Notes: generated by a model from the letters alone, not told the origin. A stretch of 35,768 nt of DNA from Paracoccaceae bacterium (GCA_030758115.1 JANREX010000034.1:1-35768); one strand, 5' to 3'. Positions 17,583-25,000 are shown, numbered from the stretch's first letter. Numbers and translations are program-made.

Positions 17583-17702
17583 GGTGGATCTCCCTTTTTC
17601 GTTCCTGCGGTCTGGCCCGCGCTGTGGCTGACCCTTGCATACCGGATGGTAAGGAATCCCGTCTAGCGTTGCGAGGTCGAAATTGCAGCGGGGCAGGCAG
17701 GA

Positions 17703-18041
17703 ATGCAGCTGACTTTACAGGAACAGGGGAATTGGTGCGTTGTCACGGTCGAGGAGCGTCGAATCGATGCGGCAGGCGCCATTTCCTTCAAGGAAGCCAT
17801 GCGCAACCTGACGGAAGGCCTGACAGGTCCGGTCATCCTGGACCTGGGTCAGGTGGACTTTGTCGATTCCAGCGGACTTGGCGCGATCGTCGCGGCCATG
17901 AAGACGCTTGGTGGAAAGCGGCGGCTGCATCTTGCGGCCCTGACACCGAATGTCGAAAGGGTGTTCAGCCTGACGCGGATGGACCTTGTCTTTCCGATCC
18001 ATGCCAGCGTGGCGGCTGCGCTTCTGTCCGATGATAGCTGA
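17703..18041 (+). CDS. STAS-domain anti-anti-sigma factor-like protein
   Basis: The 112-residue protein is a single STAS domain. The phosphoacceptor loop VDFVDSSGLGAIVAAM has the Ser56-Ser57 pair; by analogy with SpoIIAA Ser58 the second serine is the likely phosphorylation site. In the known systems the unphosphorylated STAS protein binds its kinase and frees the kinase's other partner. The next gene encodes the matching HATPase, whose start lies inside this gene's end (11-bp overlap), so they are translationally coupled. No sigma factor, PP2C phosphatase or sensor is next to them. The ATG choice gives the standard length; the Shine-Dalgarno is weak. Confidence 0.9.
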   Translation: MQLTLQEQGNWCVVTVEERRIDAAGAISFKEAMRNLTEGLTGPVILDLGQVDFVDSSGLGAIVAAMKTLGGKRRLHLAALTPNVERVFSLTRMDLVFPIHASVAAALLSDDS

Positions 18042-18570
18042 GCGCGTGCAGCGGTCCGCCATATCCGGCGTACGCGCCCCTGATGTCCTGACAATGGATG
18101 TGCCTGTCGGATATGATGCGGTCAGGGTGGCCTTGTTGGAGTGGCGCCGCTGGATCGAAGGGGTCAATGCCTGTTCCGATCTTGTGAGCCGGGCAGAGAT
18201 CGTTCTGGCCGAGGTTCTGAACAATATTTCGGAACATGGCTATGTCGGACGGGATGGTGTCCCGGCGCCGATCGCCCTGCGGTGCCGGATGTCGGTCCGG
18301 GGTCTGCATGTGATGGTTGTCGACCAGGGGTGGCCTGTTCCGGCCGACAGGTGCCTTGCGGGGGGGCTGCCCCCCGTATCGCTTGCGGCGCAAGACATGG
18401 ACAGCCTGCCCGAGGGCGGGTTCGGCTGGTGCCTGATCCGGGAATTGACCTGCGATTTGAACCTGGTCTCGGATGGGGCGGGCAACCGGCTCAGCTTTGT
18501 GGTGCCCCTTTGCAAACCCGATGATGTGGCGGATCCTGCTGCGCCCGCCAATCAGGCAAGACCTGTCTGA
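18031..18570 (+). CDS. RsbW/SpoIIAB-like serine kinase (HATPase_c_2 family)
   Basis: The 179-residue protein has the GHKL ATPase motifs of anti-sigma-factor kinases: N box EVLNNISEHG (Glu61, Asn64, Asn65), G1 box VVDQG (Asp98, Gly100) and G2 box EGGFGWCLIREL (Gly129-Gly132). It should phosphorylate the serine of the preceding STAS protein and bind a second partner. In classical systems that partner is a sigma factor; in Gram-negative bacteria it may instead be a diguanylate cyclase or other effector. The chosen ATG at 18031 overlaps the STAS gene; a start at 18094 is also possible and would shorten the protein by 21 residues. The C-terminal tail past residue 165 is not part of the fold. Confidence 0.88.
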   Translation: MIAERVQRSAISGVRAPDVLTMDVPVGYDAVRVALLEWRRWIEGVNACSDLVSRAEIVLAEVLNNISEHGYVGRDGVPAPIALRCRMSVRGLHVMVVDQGWPVPADRCLAGGLPPVSLAAQDMDSLPEGGFGWCLIRELTCDLNLVSDGAGNRLSFVVPLCKPDDVADPAAPANQARPV

Positions 18571-18797
18571 TCGCGGCCGGGCTTCATCCGCAAAAAATGC
18601 GCGCTTTCGCAGAAATGCCGCAATCCCACCCGAATGGCGCCGGAATCACCGCAGATAAGGAAGTCTGTAGCTGCATGGCTTCTCCCGGCGCCGCGTGAAA
18701 ATAGCCCCCACCCAGTCGCGGCGTCGGGAACTTAATTCTCCTCTTTCAGACAGTTGGCAAGCGCACGGGACCCACCTACTGTGCGAGGCGAACAAAT

Positions 18798-18803
18798 GGA
18801 GGG
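18798..18803 (+). promoter_or_regulatory. Shine-Dalgarno that fixes the start at 18811
   Basis: GGAGGG lies 7 nt before ATG 18811 and overlaps the in-frame ATG at 18796, which rules the latter out. In the 240-bp gap before it I see no other gene or clear promoter. Confidence 0.75.
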
Positions 18804-18810
18804 TTCCCGA

Positions 18811-20373
18811 ATGCGAGATTTCCAGATGCCAGGCCGATCGACGGTCATGGCGATGAACGGTATGTGCGCCACATCGCACCCGCTGGCTGCCAAGGTTGCG
18901 ATCGAAACGCTGGAGCGTGGCGGGTCGGCCATGGATGCGGCGATTGCCGGCGCGGTTCTGCTGGGGATGTGTGAGCCGCACATGTGCGGCATCGGGGGCG
19001 ATTGCTTTGTCCTGATTTCGAAGCCGGGCCAGCCCGATATCGTGGCGCTGAACGGTTCAGGCCGTGCGCCCGCCGCAGCCAGCGCGGCCGCGCTGCGCGC
19101 GCGCGGGTTGGACACCGTCCCCCTGCGCGGTCCCGAAGCCGTGACGATCCCTGGCGCCGTCGATGCATTCTGCACCCTGTCGGAAGATCACGGCCGGCTG
19201 GGGATCGATGCCTTGCTCGCGCCCGCGATCCGCTATGCAGAAGAGGGTGTGCCCATGGGCCCGCGCGTGGCATTGGATTGGCCCGGTGCGGCCAAGGCTC
19301 TGCAGGGGCATGCGACCAAGCACTATTCGGTCGACCCGGTTCCCGTCATCAGCGCACCAGCCCAGGCCAAGGCCTTGCGGTTGATCGCGCAGAAGGGTCG
19401 CGCCGGGTTTTACGAGGGTGAAGTGGCCGAAGATCTGGTTGCCGCCCTGCGCGAGGCTGGCGGCATTCATGACCTTGCCGACTTCGCAGGGCAGCGCTGC
19501 AACTACGGCGCGCCTGTCAGCGGTCTGTACAAGGGAACGGAACTTGTGGAACACGCGCCCAATGGGCAGGGCGCGACCGCCATCCTGTTGCTGAACATCC
19601 TGTCGCATTTCGACATTGCCGGCATGGATCCGCTGAGCGCCACCCGCATTCATATCGAGGCCGAAGCGACCCGTCTGGCCTATGATGCGCGCAACCGGTT
19701 CATTGCAGACCCCGATCACACCACGCGGCTGGGGCATATGCTGGCGCCTGAAACCGCGGCGCGTCTGGCGGCGCTGATCGACCCGAAACAGGCCATGGCT
19801 TCGGCGCATGAGGCCAGTGAAGCCATTCACAAGGACACGGTCTATATCACCGTGGTCGATCGCGACCGGATGGCGGTGTCGTTGATCTATTCGCTGTTTC
19901 ATCCGTTCGGTTCGGGGATCGGATCGCAGAAGTTCGGGATCCTGCTGCAAAACCGTGGTGCGGGGTTCACGCTTGAAGAAGGGCACCCCAACGAAATGGC
20001 GCCGGGCAAGCGGCCGATGCATACGATCATCCCCGGCATGCTGCGGGTGGATGGGCGCGTAACCATGCCTTTCGGCGTGATGGGGGGTGCCTATCAGTCG
20101 ACGGGTCATGCCCGGTTCGTGTCGAACATGGTTGATTTCGGCATGGATGCGCAAAGCGCGATCGATACCCCACGCGCCTTTGCCGAGGGGTCGATCCTCA
20201 AGGTGGAAAGCGGGTATTCGGATGCCGTGCGTGCGGAACTGGTCGAGATGGGCCATGATGTCATGCTGGCCGACAGCCCGATCGGCGGGGCGCAATCGAT
20301 CCTGATCCGCGAGGATGGCGTTCTTGAAGGTGCATCCGATCCGCGCAAGGACGGCTGCGCGCTGGGCTACTGA
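18811..20373 (+). CDS. Gamma-glutamyltransferase-family Ntn hydrolase
   Basis: The 520-residue protein has the family outline: the N-terminal ATSHPLAAKVAIETLERGGSAMDAAIAGAVLLGMCEPHMCGIGGD block and the self-cleavage/nucleophile region near Thr343 in HKDTVYITVVDRD. The Ntn-hydrolase precursor would split there into large and small subunits. Classical gamma-glutamyltranspeptidases have Thr-Thr-His-Tyr at the nucleophile; here it reads Thr-Val-Tyr-Ile. That pattern occurs in a divergent subfamily that includes oxamate amidohydrolase (HpxW), so gamma-glutamyl activity should not be assumed. No signal peptide is visible, which also fits a cytoplasmic amidohydrolase. A GC-rich terminator follows. 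Confidence 0.88.
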   Translation: MRDFQMPGRSTVMAMNGMCATSHPLAAKVAIETLERGGSAMDAAIAGAVLLGMCEPHMCGIGGDCFVLISKPGQPDIVALNGSGRAPAAASAAALRARGLDTVPLRGPEAVTIPGAVDAFCTLSEDHGRLGIDALLAPAIRYAEEGVPMGPRVALDWPGAAKALQGHATKHYSVDPVPVISAPAQAKALRLIAQKGRAGFYEGEVAEDLVAALREAGGIHDLADFAGQRCNYGAPVSGLYKGTELVEHAPNGQGATAILLLNILSHFDIAGMDPLSATRIHIEAEATRLAYDARNRFIADPDHTTRLGHMLAPETAARLAALIDPKQAMASAHEASEAIHKDTVYITVVDRDRMAVSLIYSLFHPFGSGIGSQKFGILLQNRGAGFTLEEGHPNEMAPGKRPMHTIIPGMLRVDGRVTMPFGVMGGAYQSTGHARFVSNMVDFGMDAQSAIDTPRAFAEGSILKVESGYSDAVRAELVEMGHDVMLADSPIGGAQSILIREDGVLEGASDPRKDGCALGY

Positions 20374-20381
20374 ACACGGCG

Positions 20382-20406
20382 GGGGCGGGCCATGGTCCGC
20401 CCCTTT
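20382..20406. terminator. Hairpin terminator between the GGT-family gene and hspQ
   Basis: GGGGCGGGC (20382-20390) pairs with GTCCGCCCC (20395-20403), with one G-U pair, a CATG loop and a following TTT. It lies between two converging genes and can serve both directions; the T run favours the rightward transcript. Confidence 0.7.
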
Positions 20407-20416
20407 CGGCACCCTG

Positions 20417-20743
20417 TCAGTTCAGCTGGAAATGCAGGGGGTAGTGACCGTCCTGGAACGGGCCGAACAGGTCCGGGATATCGGGATGGTCCACGGGTTC
20501 GCCGGAATAGTCGGCGATCAGGTTCTGTTCCGAGACATAGGCCACGTAGTAGCTTTGATCGTTTTCGGCCAGAAGATGGTAGAACGGCTGTTCCTTTACA
20601 GGACGGCTGTCTTCGGGAATGGAGTCATACCATTCCTCGGTATTGTTGAACTGCGGGTCAACGTCGAACACCACGCCACGAAACGGATGCTTCTTGTGGC
20701 GAACGACCTGTCCGAGGTGATATTTTGCGCGTGTCTTCAACAT
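20417..20743 (-). CDS. hspQ: Heat-shock protein HspQ
   Basis: The 108-residue protein matches HspQ (YccV family): AKYHLGQVVRHKKHPFRGVVFDVDPQF at the N-terminus, EEWYDSIP, then KEQPFYHLLAENDQSYYVAYVSEQNLI in the middle. In E. coli, HspQ binds hemimethylated DNA in vitro, affects DnaA stability, and is an activator of Lon-type proteolysis. The start at 20743 gives the standard length; the longer in-frame extension to 20941 is unrelated sequence. Upstream, CTTGAAA matches the sigma32 -35 element, consistent with heat-shock control. It converges on the GGT-family gene and is probably monocistronic. Confidence 0.94.
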   Translation of the reverse strand: MLKTRAKYHLGQVVRHKKHPFRGVVFDVDPQFNNTEEWYDSIPEDSRPVKEQPFYHLLAENDQSYYVAYVSEQNLIADYSGEPVDHPDIPDLFGPFQDGHYPLHFQLN

Positions 20744-20753
20744 AACAATTCGG

Positions 20754-20786
20754 CCCCTATGCCCCTTGATTAGACCTTTCAAGGGG
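20754..20786 (-). promoter_or_regulatory. Probable RpoH-type promoter with dyad upstream of hspQ
   Basis: On the leftward strand CTTGAAA (20783-20777) is a full match to the sigma32 -35 element. A weaker -10 candidate, GGCATAG, lies 13 nt downstream. The -35 sits in the right arm of a perfect 8-bp inverted repeat, CCCCTTGA (20762-20769) and TCAAGGGG (20779-20786), so a repressor could also bind here. The rest of the 275-bp divergent spacer shows no gene. Confidence 0.5.
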
Positions 20787-21018
20787 TATTTGTCCAACGT
20801 TTGGGCGTGAAAGCAGGGAAACAGTGTGTGGTGCTTGCCATAACAGTGCCACAAATTCCGCCAGCCCCCGGAGAACTTTGCGACAATCTCAAGGCAGGTC
20901 GGGAAGCGGCGGCAAAAAGCCCCCTGCGGGGCAACATCCACGGAATTGTCATTTCTTCTTTCACGTCTTTCCGTTAGAATTTCAAAAAAAGAAAAAAGAT
21001 CAGTGAAACGAGAGGCAG

Positions 21019-21609
21019 ATGAGCAGACTTCTTCGCGCCTTCATCCTGTTGATGGTTCTTGCATCCTGTGGAAGCCGTGAGTTCTCGGCGCCACGCAATC
21101 TGGATAACGCCTGCGCCATTCTCAGCGAGCGCCCGAATTACGCCCGCGCCCTGCGCGCGGCCGAACGCCGCTGGGGTGTGCCCGTGGCCGTGCAGATGGC
21201 GACGATCTACCAGGAAAGCAAATTCATCGGGAATGCGCGTACGCCGTTTCAATACACGCTGGGTGTGATCCCGATGGGGCGGCAGAGTTCGGCCTATGGC
21301 TATAGCCAGGCGCTGGACGGAACCTGGCGCGAATACCAGGTGGATCAGCGCCGGATGAGCGCGCGGCGCGACCGCATCGACGATGCAACCGATTTCATGG
21401 GCTGGTACATGAACCGCTCACGAGAGCGTAACGGTATCTCGCTCAGCGATGCGCGCAACCAGTACCTTGCCTATCACGAGGGGCACACCGGGTTCTCGCG
21501 CGGGTCCTACAATCAGAAAAGCTGGCTGCTGCGGATTGCAGGCACGGTGCAGGATCGCGCCGTGATGTATGATGCGCAGCTTCTGTCCTGTCCGAACCGG
21601 CTGCGGTAG
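21019..21609 (+). CDS. Lipoprotein with SLT (lytic transglycosylase-like) domain
   Basis: The 196-residue product starts with a lipoprotein signal (MSRLLRAFILLMV) and lipobox LASC with Cys17. The mature part has a lysozyme-like SLT core: WGVPVAVQMATIYQESKF with candidate catalytic Glu66, the SAYGYSQALDGTW segment, and NQYLAYHEGHTGFSRGSY. It probably cleaves glycan strands of peptidoglycan from the inner face of the outer membrane. GAGAGGC lies about 6 nt before the ATG. The short size and the QTPFQYTLG-like insert set it apart from the classical Slt70 or MltC families; it fits the SLT_4 type found in proteobacteria. A large hairpin follows. Confidence 0.85.
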   Translation: MSRLLRAFILLMVLASCGSREFSAPRNLDNACAILSERPNYARALRAAERRWGVPVAVQMATIYQESKFIGNARTPFQYTLGVIPMGRQSSAYGYSQALDGTWREYQVDQRRMSARRDRIDDATDFMGWYMNRSRERNGISLSDARNQYLAYHEGHTGFSRGSYNQKSWLLRIAGTVQDRAVMYDAQLLSCPNRLR

Positions 21610-21616
21610 GCGGTTC

Positions 21617-21651
21617 ATGATCGCAGATGCCCCTGGGCGATCTGCGATCAT
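21617..21651. terminator. Long hairpin after the SLT lipoprotein gene
   Basis: ATGATCGCAGAT (21617-21628) pairs with ATCTGCGATCAT (21640-21651), a 12-bp stem extended by GCCC/GGGC with one bulged G. No T run follows, so it may be a terminator, a processing stop or an RNA 3' protector. Confidence 0.55.
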
Positions 21652-21656
21652 CAGAA

Positions 21657-21689
21657 CTGATCGCGCCGGATAAATTTATAAAATTCGAC
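21657..21689 (+). promoter_or_regulatory. Promoter of the old-yellow-enzyme gene (shared core motif, copy 1)
   Basis: CTGATC (21657-21662), a 16-nt spacer and TAAAAT (21679-21684) are followed directly by TCGAC. The 11-mer TAAAATTCGAC and the TGATCG box recur in front of the gene at 23076. A perfect 10-bp palindrome, ATAAATTTAT (21670-21679), lies inside the spacer and touches the -10. The start would be near 21692, leaving a leader of about 97 nt. Confidence 0.55.
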
Positions 21690-21788
21690 ATATCCTTCCT
21701 CTCCGGGGTAGCCAGAGTCATGTCCCTGGCGCGGCCCCCTGCGTCATGCGCTGGCCGCTTGCCGCGGCCCGTCCCCGAAGGAGAGATC

Positions 21789-22937
21789 ATGACCGATACC
21801 CCCGCATCCGCCGATTCCCGTGTGACGGGCGAAAATGCCCGGCGAATCCTGCGCCGTGATCCTCATCCGCATCTGTTCCGTCCGATCAGCTTCAGATCGA
21901 TCACGGTCCGCAACCGGATCATGCTGTCGCCCATGTGCCAGTATTCCGCGCAGGAGGGGATGCCGAATGACTGGCATTTCATGCATCTGGGCGCGCGCGC
22001 TGCGGGCGGTGCGGGCATCGTCTGTACCGAGGCCGTGCATGTGGCGCCGCGTGGCCGGATCACGCAGCATGATCTTGGCCTGTGGAATGACGCGCAGCGC
22101 GACGGCCTGGCCCGTATCGCCGGGTTTGTCGCGGCCCAAGGGGCGGTGCCGGCGATCCAGCTGGGCCATGCGGGGCGCAAGGCGTCGGTCGGGCGCCCCT
22201 GGGAAGGGACGCGCCCCGTGCCGCCATCGGAGGGTGGGTGGAGCACCGTTGCCCCTTCAGCCCAGCCTTATGCCGATGGCTGGCCAACCCCCGAGGCGCT
22301 GGACCAGCCCGGTATCCAGGCTGAACTGGATGCGCTGGCCCAGGCGACACGCCGTGCGCGCGAGGCGGGTTTTCAGATCGTCGAGCTGCACGCCGCGCAT
22401 GGCTACCTGATCCATCAGTTCTACTCGCCTCTCAGCAACACGCGCGGTGATGGCTATGGCGGTGGCTTCGATAATCGCATCCGCTTTCTGATCGAGTCGC
22501 TGGATGCGATGCGCAGCGAATGGCCCGATGATCTGCCGCTGTTCGTGCGCCTCAGCGTGACCGACTGGGTCGATGGTGGCTGGACGATCGAGGATAGCAT
22601 CCGTCTGTGCCAGATCCTGAAGGCGCGCGGCGATGTGGACCTGATCGACTGTACGTCTGGCGGGAATGACCCGCGTCAGCAGATCCCGATCCATCCCGGA
22701 TACCAAGTGCCCTTTGCCCGCAGGATCAGGGCCGAGACGGGTCTGGCCACGGGCGCGGTCGGTTTGATCAACGCGCCTGATCTGGCCGAATCCATCGTCG
22801 CCAATGGCGATGCCGATCTGGTTTTGCTGGGGCGGGGTCTGCTTGCGGATCCGCACTGGCCCCTGAAGGCGGCGGCCGCCCTCAAGGCGCAGAATGTCGC
22901 CTGGCCGGTGCAGTACGAGCGGTCAAACATCTTCTGA
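21789..22937 (+). CDS. Old yellow enzyme-family NADH:flavin oxidoreductase (YqjM-like)
   Basis: The 382-residue protein is an FMN-dependent OYE of the 'thermophilic-like' YqjM class. The diagnostic N-terminal SPMCQYSAQEGMPNDWH has Cys50 and Tyr52, which tune the flavin. HAGRK follows near residue 127, and the substrate-anion pair His201/His204 is in ELHAAHGYLIHQF, ahead of SPLSNTRGDGYGG. It should reduce activated C=C bonds, such as enoates or maleimide-like compounds, with NAD(P)H. AAGGAGAG just before the ATG at 21789 fixes the start, although an in-frame ATG lies at 21720. Its promoter resembles that of the downstream TRAP operon, so it may act in the same pathway (inference). Confidence 0.9.
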   Translation: MTDTPASADSRVTGENARRILRRDPHPHLFRPISFRSITVRNRIMLSPMCQYSAQEGMPNDWHFMHLGARAAGGAGIVCTEAVHVAPRGRITQHDLGLWNDAQRDGLARIAGFVAAQGAVPAIQLGHAGRKASVGRPWEGTRPVPPSEGGWSTVAPSAQPYADGWPTPEALDQPGIQAELDALAQATRRAREAGFQIVELHAAHGYLIHQFYSPLSNTRGDGYGGGFDNRIRFLIESLDAMRSEWPDDLPLFVRLSVTDWVDGGWTIEDSIRLCQILKARGDVDLIDCTSGGNDPRQQIPIHPGYQVPFARRIRAETGLATGAVGLINAPDLAESIVANGDADLVLLGRGLLADPHWPLKAAAALKAQNVAWPVQYERSNIF

Positions 22938-22950
22938 TGATCAGGATATG

Positions 22951-23003
22951 CGATCAAAAAAATTGATCGAAAGCGATGAAAAACTAAAATTCGACTAATT
23001 TTC
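22951..23003 (+). promoter_or_regulatory. Promoter and double operator of the TRAP/amidase operon (shared core motif, copy 2)
   Basis: TTGATC (22963-22968), 17 nt, TAAAAT (22986-22991) form a good sigma70-type promoter. A 7-bp dyad CGATCAA-AAAAA-TTGATCG (22951-22969) overlaps the -35, and a 6-bp dyad AAAATT-CGACT-AATTTT (22987-23003) overlaps the -10 and start. The dyad centres are 35 bp apart. The layout suggests a dimeric repressor or a LysR/GntR-type regulator. Confidence 0.6.
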
Positions 23004-23075
23004 GTCTGTCAGGCTTACTGGTCCTGCAGGCTGTCAGCCAGACGGCCTGTTGTGACTGACAAGGACAGAACGATC

Positions 23076-23873
23076 ATGCTGGACACGCCTGCGTCCCCTT
23101 CATCCCCGTTCCAGACCGCCGCCGCGCTGCGGCTGGCCTGCCGCGAAGGCCGGTTCGCCGCGCCGACCAGCGGGCACGCCAAGGGATATCAGCAGGGGAA
23201 TGTAGTCATCCTGCCACGCGACCTTGCCGGTGACTTTCTGCGGTTCTGCGTGGTCAATCCCAAGCCCGCACCCATCCTTGGCGTGTCAGAGCCGGGCGAT
23301 CCTGCCCTGGCGATGCTGGGCGAGGGGATCGACATCCGTACCGACGTGCCGCGCTACCGGGTGTTTCGCAACGGCGATCCCGCCGAATGCCTGACCGACA
23401 TCGGCGCGCTGTGGCGCGATGATTTCGTGACCTTCGTGATCGGCTGTTCCTTTTCCTTCGAAACGGCACTGTTGCAGGCGCGAATCCCTGTCCGGCATAT
23501 CGAAGCGGGGCGGAACGTGCCGATGTATGTGACCAATCTGCAGACCCATGCCGCCGGGCCTTTCGGCGGGCCGATGGTCGTGTCGATGCGCGGGTTTTCG
23601 ACAGCGGATGCGATCCGTGCCATGGTGTTGTCGGCGCAGATGCCGCAAGCCCACGGGGCGCCGGTGCATTTCGGCGATCCTGCGGCGATCGGGATCAGGG
23701 ATATCGACGCGCCTGAATTCGGCGATGCGCCCATTCTTGAAGCCGGCGACGTGCCGGTGTTCTGGGCCTGCGGCGTGACCCCGCAATCGGCCATTCGCAA
23801 GGCGAAGCCCGAGATCGCCATCATGCATGAACCCGGCCACATGCTTGTGACCGATCTTCCGACCGATGCGTGA
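23076..23873 (+). CDS. UPF0317 / D-glutamate cyclase-family putative hydro-lyase
   Basis: The 265-residue protein matches the UPF0317 (DUF1445) family: SGHAKGYQQGNVVILPRDLAGDFLRFC near the N-terminus, then DFVTFVIGCSFSFETALL, RNVPMYVTN and FWACGVTPQSAI at the C-terminus. The mammalian relative converts D-glutamate to 5-oxo-D-proline, and B. subtilis ycsI of this family lies in the 5-oxoprolinase gene region. A reaction on glutamate, pyroglutamate or a similar compound is a reasonable but unproven guess. The ATG at 23076 has AAGGAC 9 nt upstream; an in-frame GTG at 23052 lacks a Shine-Dalgarno. It is the first gene of the TRAP operon. Confidence 0.88.
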   Translation: MLDTPASPSSPFQTAAALRLACREGRFAAPTSGHAKGYQQGNVVILPRDLAGDFLRFCVVNPKPAPILGVSEPGDPALAMLGEGIDIRTDVPRYRVFRNGDPAECLTDIGALWRDDFVTFVIGCSFSFETALLQARIPVRHIEAGRNVPMYVTNLQTHAAGPFGGPMVVSMRGFSTADAIRAMVLSAQMPQAHGAPVHFGDPAAIGIRDIDAPEFGDAPILEAGDVPVFWACGVTPQSAIRKAKPEIAIMHEPGHMLVTDLPTDA

Positions 23874-23887
23874 CCCCTTCCGGGGGT
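23873..23887 (+). other. Small hairpin between the UPF0317 gene and the TRAP binding-protein gene
   Basis: CCCC-TTCC-GGGG, extendable by flanking A/T, follows the UPF0317 stop and precedes a 50-nt leader of the binding-protein gene. Hairpins at this place may attenuate read-through or protect RNA ends so that the binding protein is made in excess. The stem is short. Confidence 0.3.
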
Positions 23888-23941
23888 GACCTTGCATCCA
23901 ATCACAAAGACAAGACTTCAAACGCAACAAGGAGACCAATG

Positions 23942-25000
23942 ATGACACCCGTATTCCGTACCCTACTGGCCTCGGCCGCAATGTTGCCGATGGCGATGGC
24001 TGCCTCGGCGCAGGACTTGCCCGAAACCACCCTGTCGGTGGTGGGCAGCTGGAGCAGCCTTCCGCTTTATCAGAAGTTCGAGCGCGTCTTCTGGGAAGAA
24101 ACCGTGCCCGCAGCCTCGGGCGGCAAGATCACGGTCAACATGACCACCTTCAACCAGATGGGCGTGTCCGGCGGTGACGTGTTCCGCATGCTGGGCGATG
24201 GCGTGTTCGAAGTGGGCATGACCGTGGGCGACTATACCGTGGCCGATGCGCCCGAGCTGGAAGGGCTGGACGTGCCGCTGCTGGCGACCGACGCCGAGAA
24301 CGCGCGCAAGATGGTGGCCGCGGCCAAGCCGATGGTCGCCGATATCATGCGCGACCGTTTCAATGCGCATATGCTGGCCATCGCGCCCTATCCGCCGCAG
24401 GTCGTGTTCTGCAATGCCGAGATCGCAAGCCTGGATGACCTTGGTGGCAAGAAGATCCGTGGCTCCGGCCGCATGACCACCCTGTTCCTCGAGGCGCTGG
24501 GTGCCGAGGGCATCACCATGGCCTTCTCGGAAGTGCCGGGCGCGCTTGAGCGGGGCGTGATCGATTGCGCCGTCACCGGCGCGGGCTCGGGCTATTCCTC
24601 GGGGTGGTTCGAATCCTCGACCCATCTGGTCAACCTGCCGCTGGGTGGCTGGGACCCGGTCATCACCGCCGTGAACCTGGATGCCTGGAACGCGATGGAT
24701 CCGGCCGTGCAGGCCTTCCTGACCGAGCAGGTCAAGACCGGGTTCGAGGATCCCGCATGGGACGATGCCGCCGGTGCGCTGGCACGTGACATTGCCTGCC
24801 TGACCGGATCGGGCGAATGTGCCGCTGGCGCCGCCGCATCCATGACGCTGGTGGAACTGAGCGATGCCGACAAGGCCCGCGCGGTCGAGGTGCTGGAGCA
24901 GAAGATCCTGCCCGACTGGGCCGAGCGCGCAGGTGGCGACTGGGCCGAGCGCTGGAACGCCAGTGTCGGTGCGGCGCTGGGCGTCAGCATCGGGAACTGA
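23942..25000 (+). CDS. TRAP transporter substrate-binding protein (DctP family)
   Basis: The 352-residue protein has a signal peptide (MTPVFRTLLASAAMLPMAMAASA, cleavage near 23) and the DctP fold. The carboxylate-binding arginine is probably Arg173 in GGKKIRGSGR, the most conserved position in the family. It should bind an organic acid in the periplasm and pass it to the two membrane subunits encoded next. An unusual C-terminal pair of cysteines (CLTGSGEC) may form a disulfide. AAGGAG at 23929-23934 suits the ATG at 23942; an ATG at 23939 precedes it by one codon. The ligand cannot be read off, but the operon suggests a small amide- or lactam-bearing carboxylate. Confidence 0.93.
   Translation: MTPVFRTLLASAAMLPMAMAASAQDLPETTLSVVGSWSSLPLYQKFERVFWEETVPAASGGKITVNMTTFNQMGVSGGDVFRMLGDGVFEVGMTVGDYTVADAPELEGLDVPLLATDAENARKMVAAAKPMVADIMRDRFNAHMLAIAPYPPQVVFCNAEIASLDDLGGKKIRGSGRMTTLFLEALGAEGITMAFSEVPGALERGVIDCAVTGAGSGYSSGWFESSTHLVNLPLGGWDPVITAVNLDAWNAMDPAVQAFLTEQVKTGFEDPAWDDAAGALARDIACLTGSGECAAGAAASMTLVELSDADKARAVEVLEQKILPDWAERAGGDWAERWNASVGAALGVSIGN

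Noticed and set aside
19057-20412. A 451-codon open frame opposite the GGT-family gene
   Set aside because: Shadow of the true gene with no recognisable domain or ribosome-binding site.
21720-21788. Alternative start of the old-yellow-enzyme gene at ATG 21720
   Set aside because: It lacks a Shine-Dalgarno, adds a Pro/Arg-rich stretch unlike the family, and the start at 21789 has a strong AAGGAGAG.
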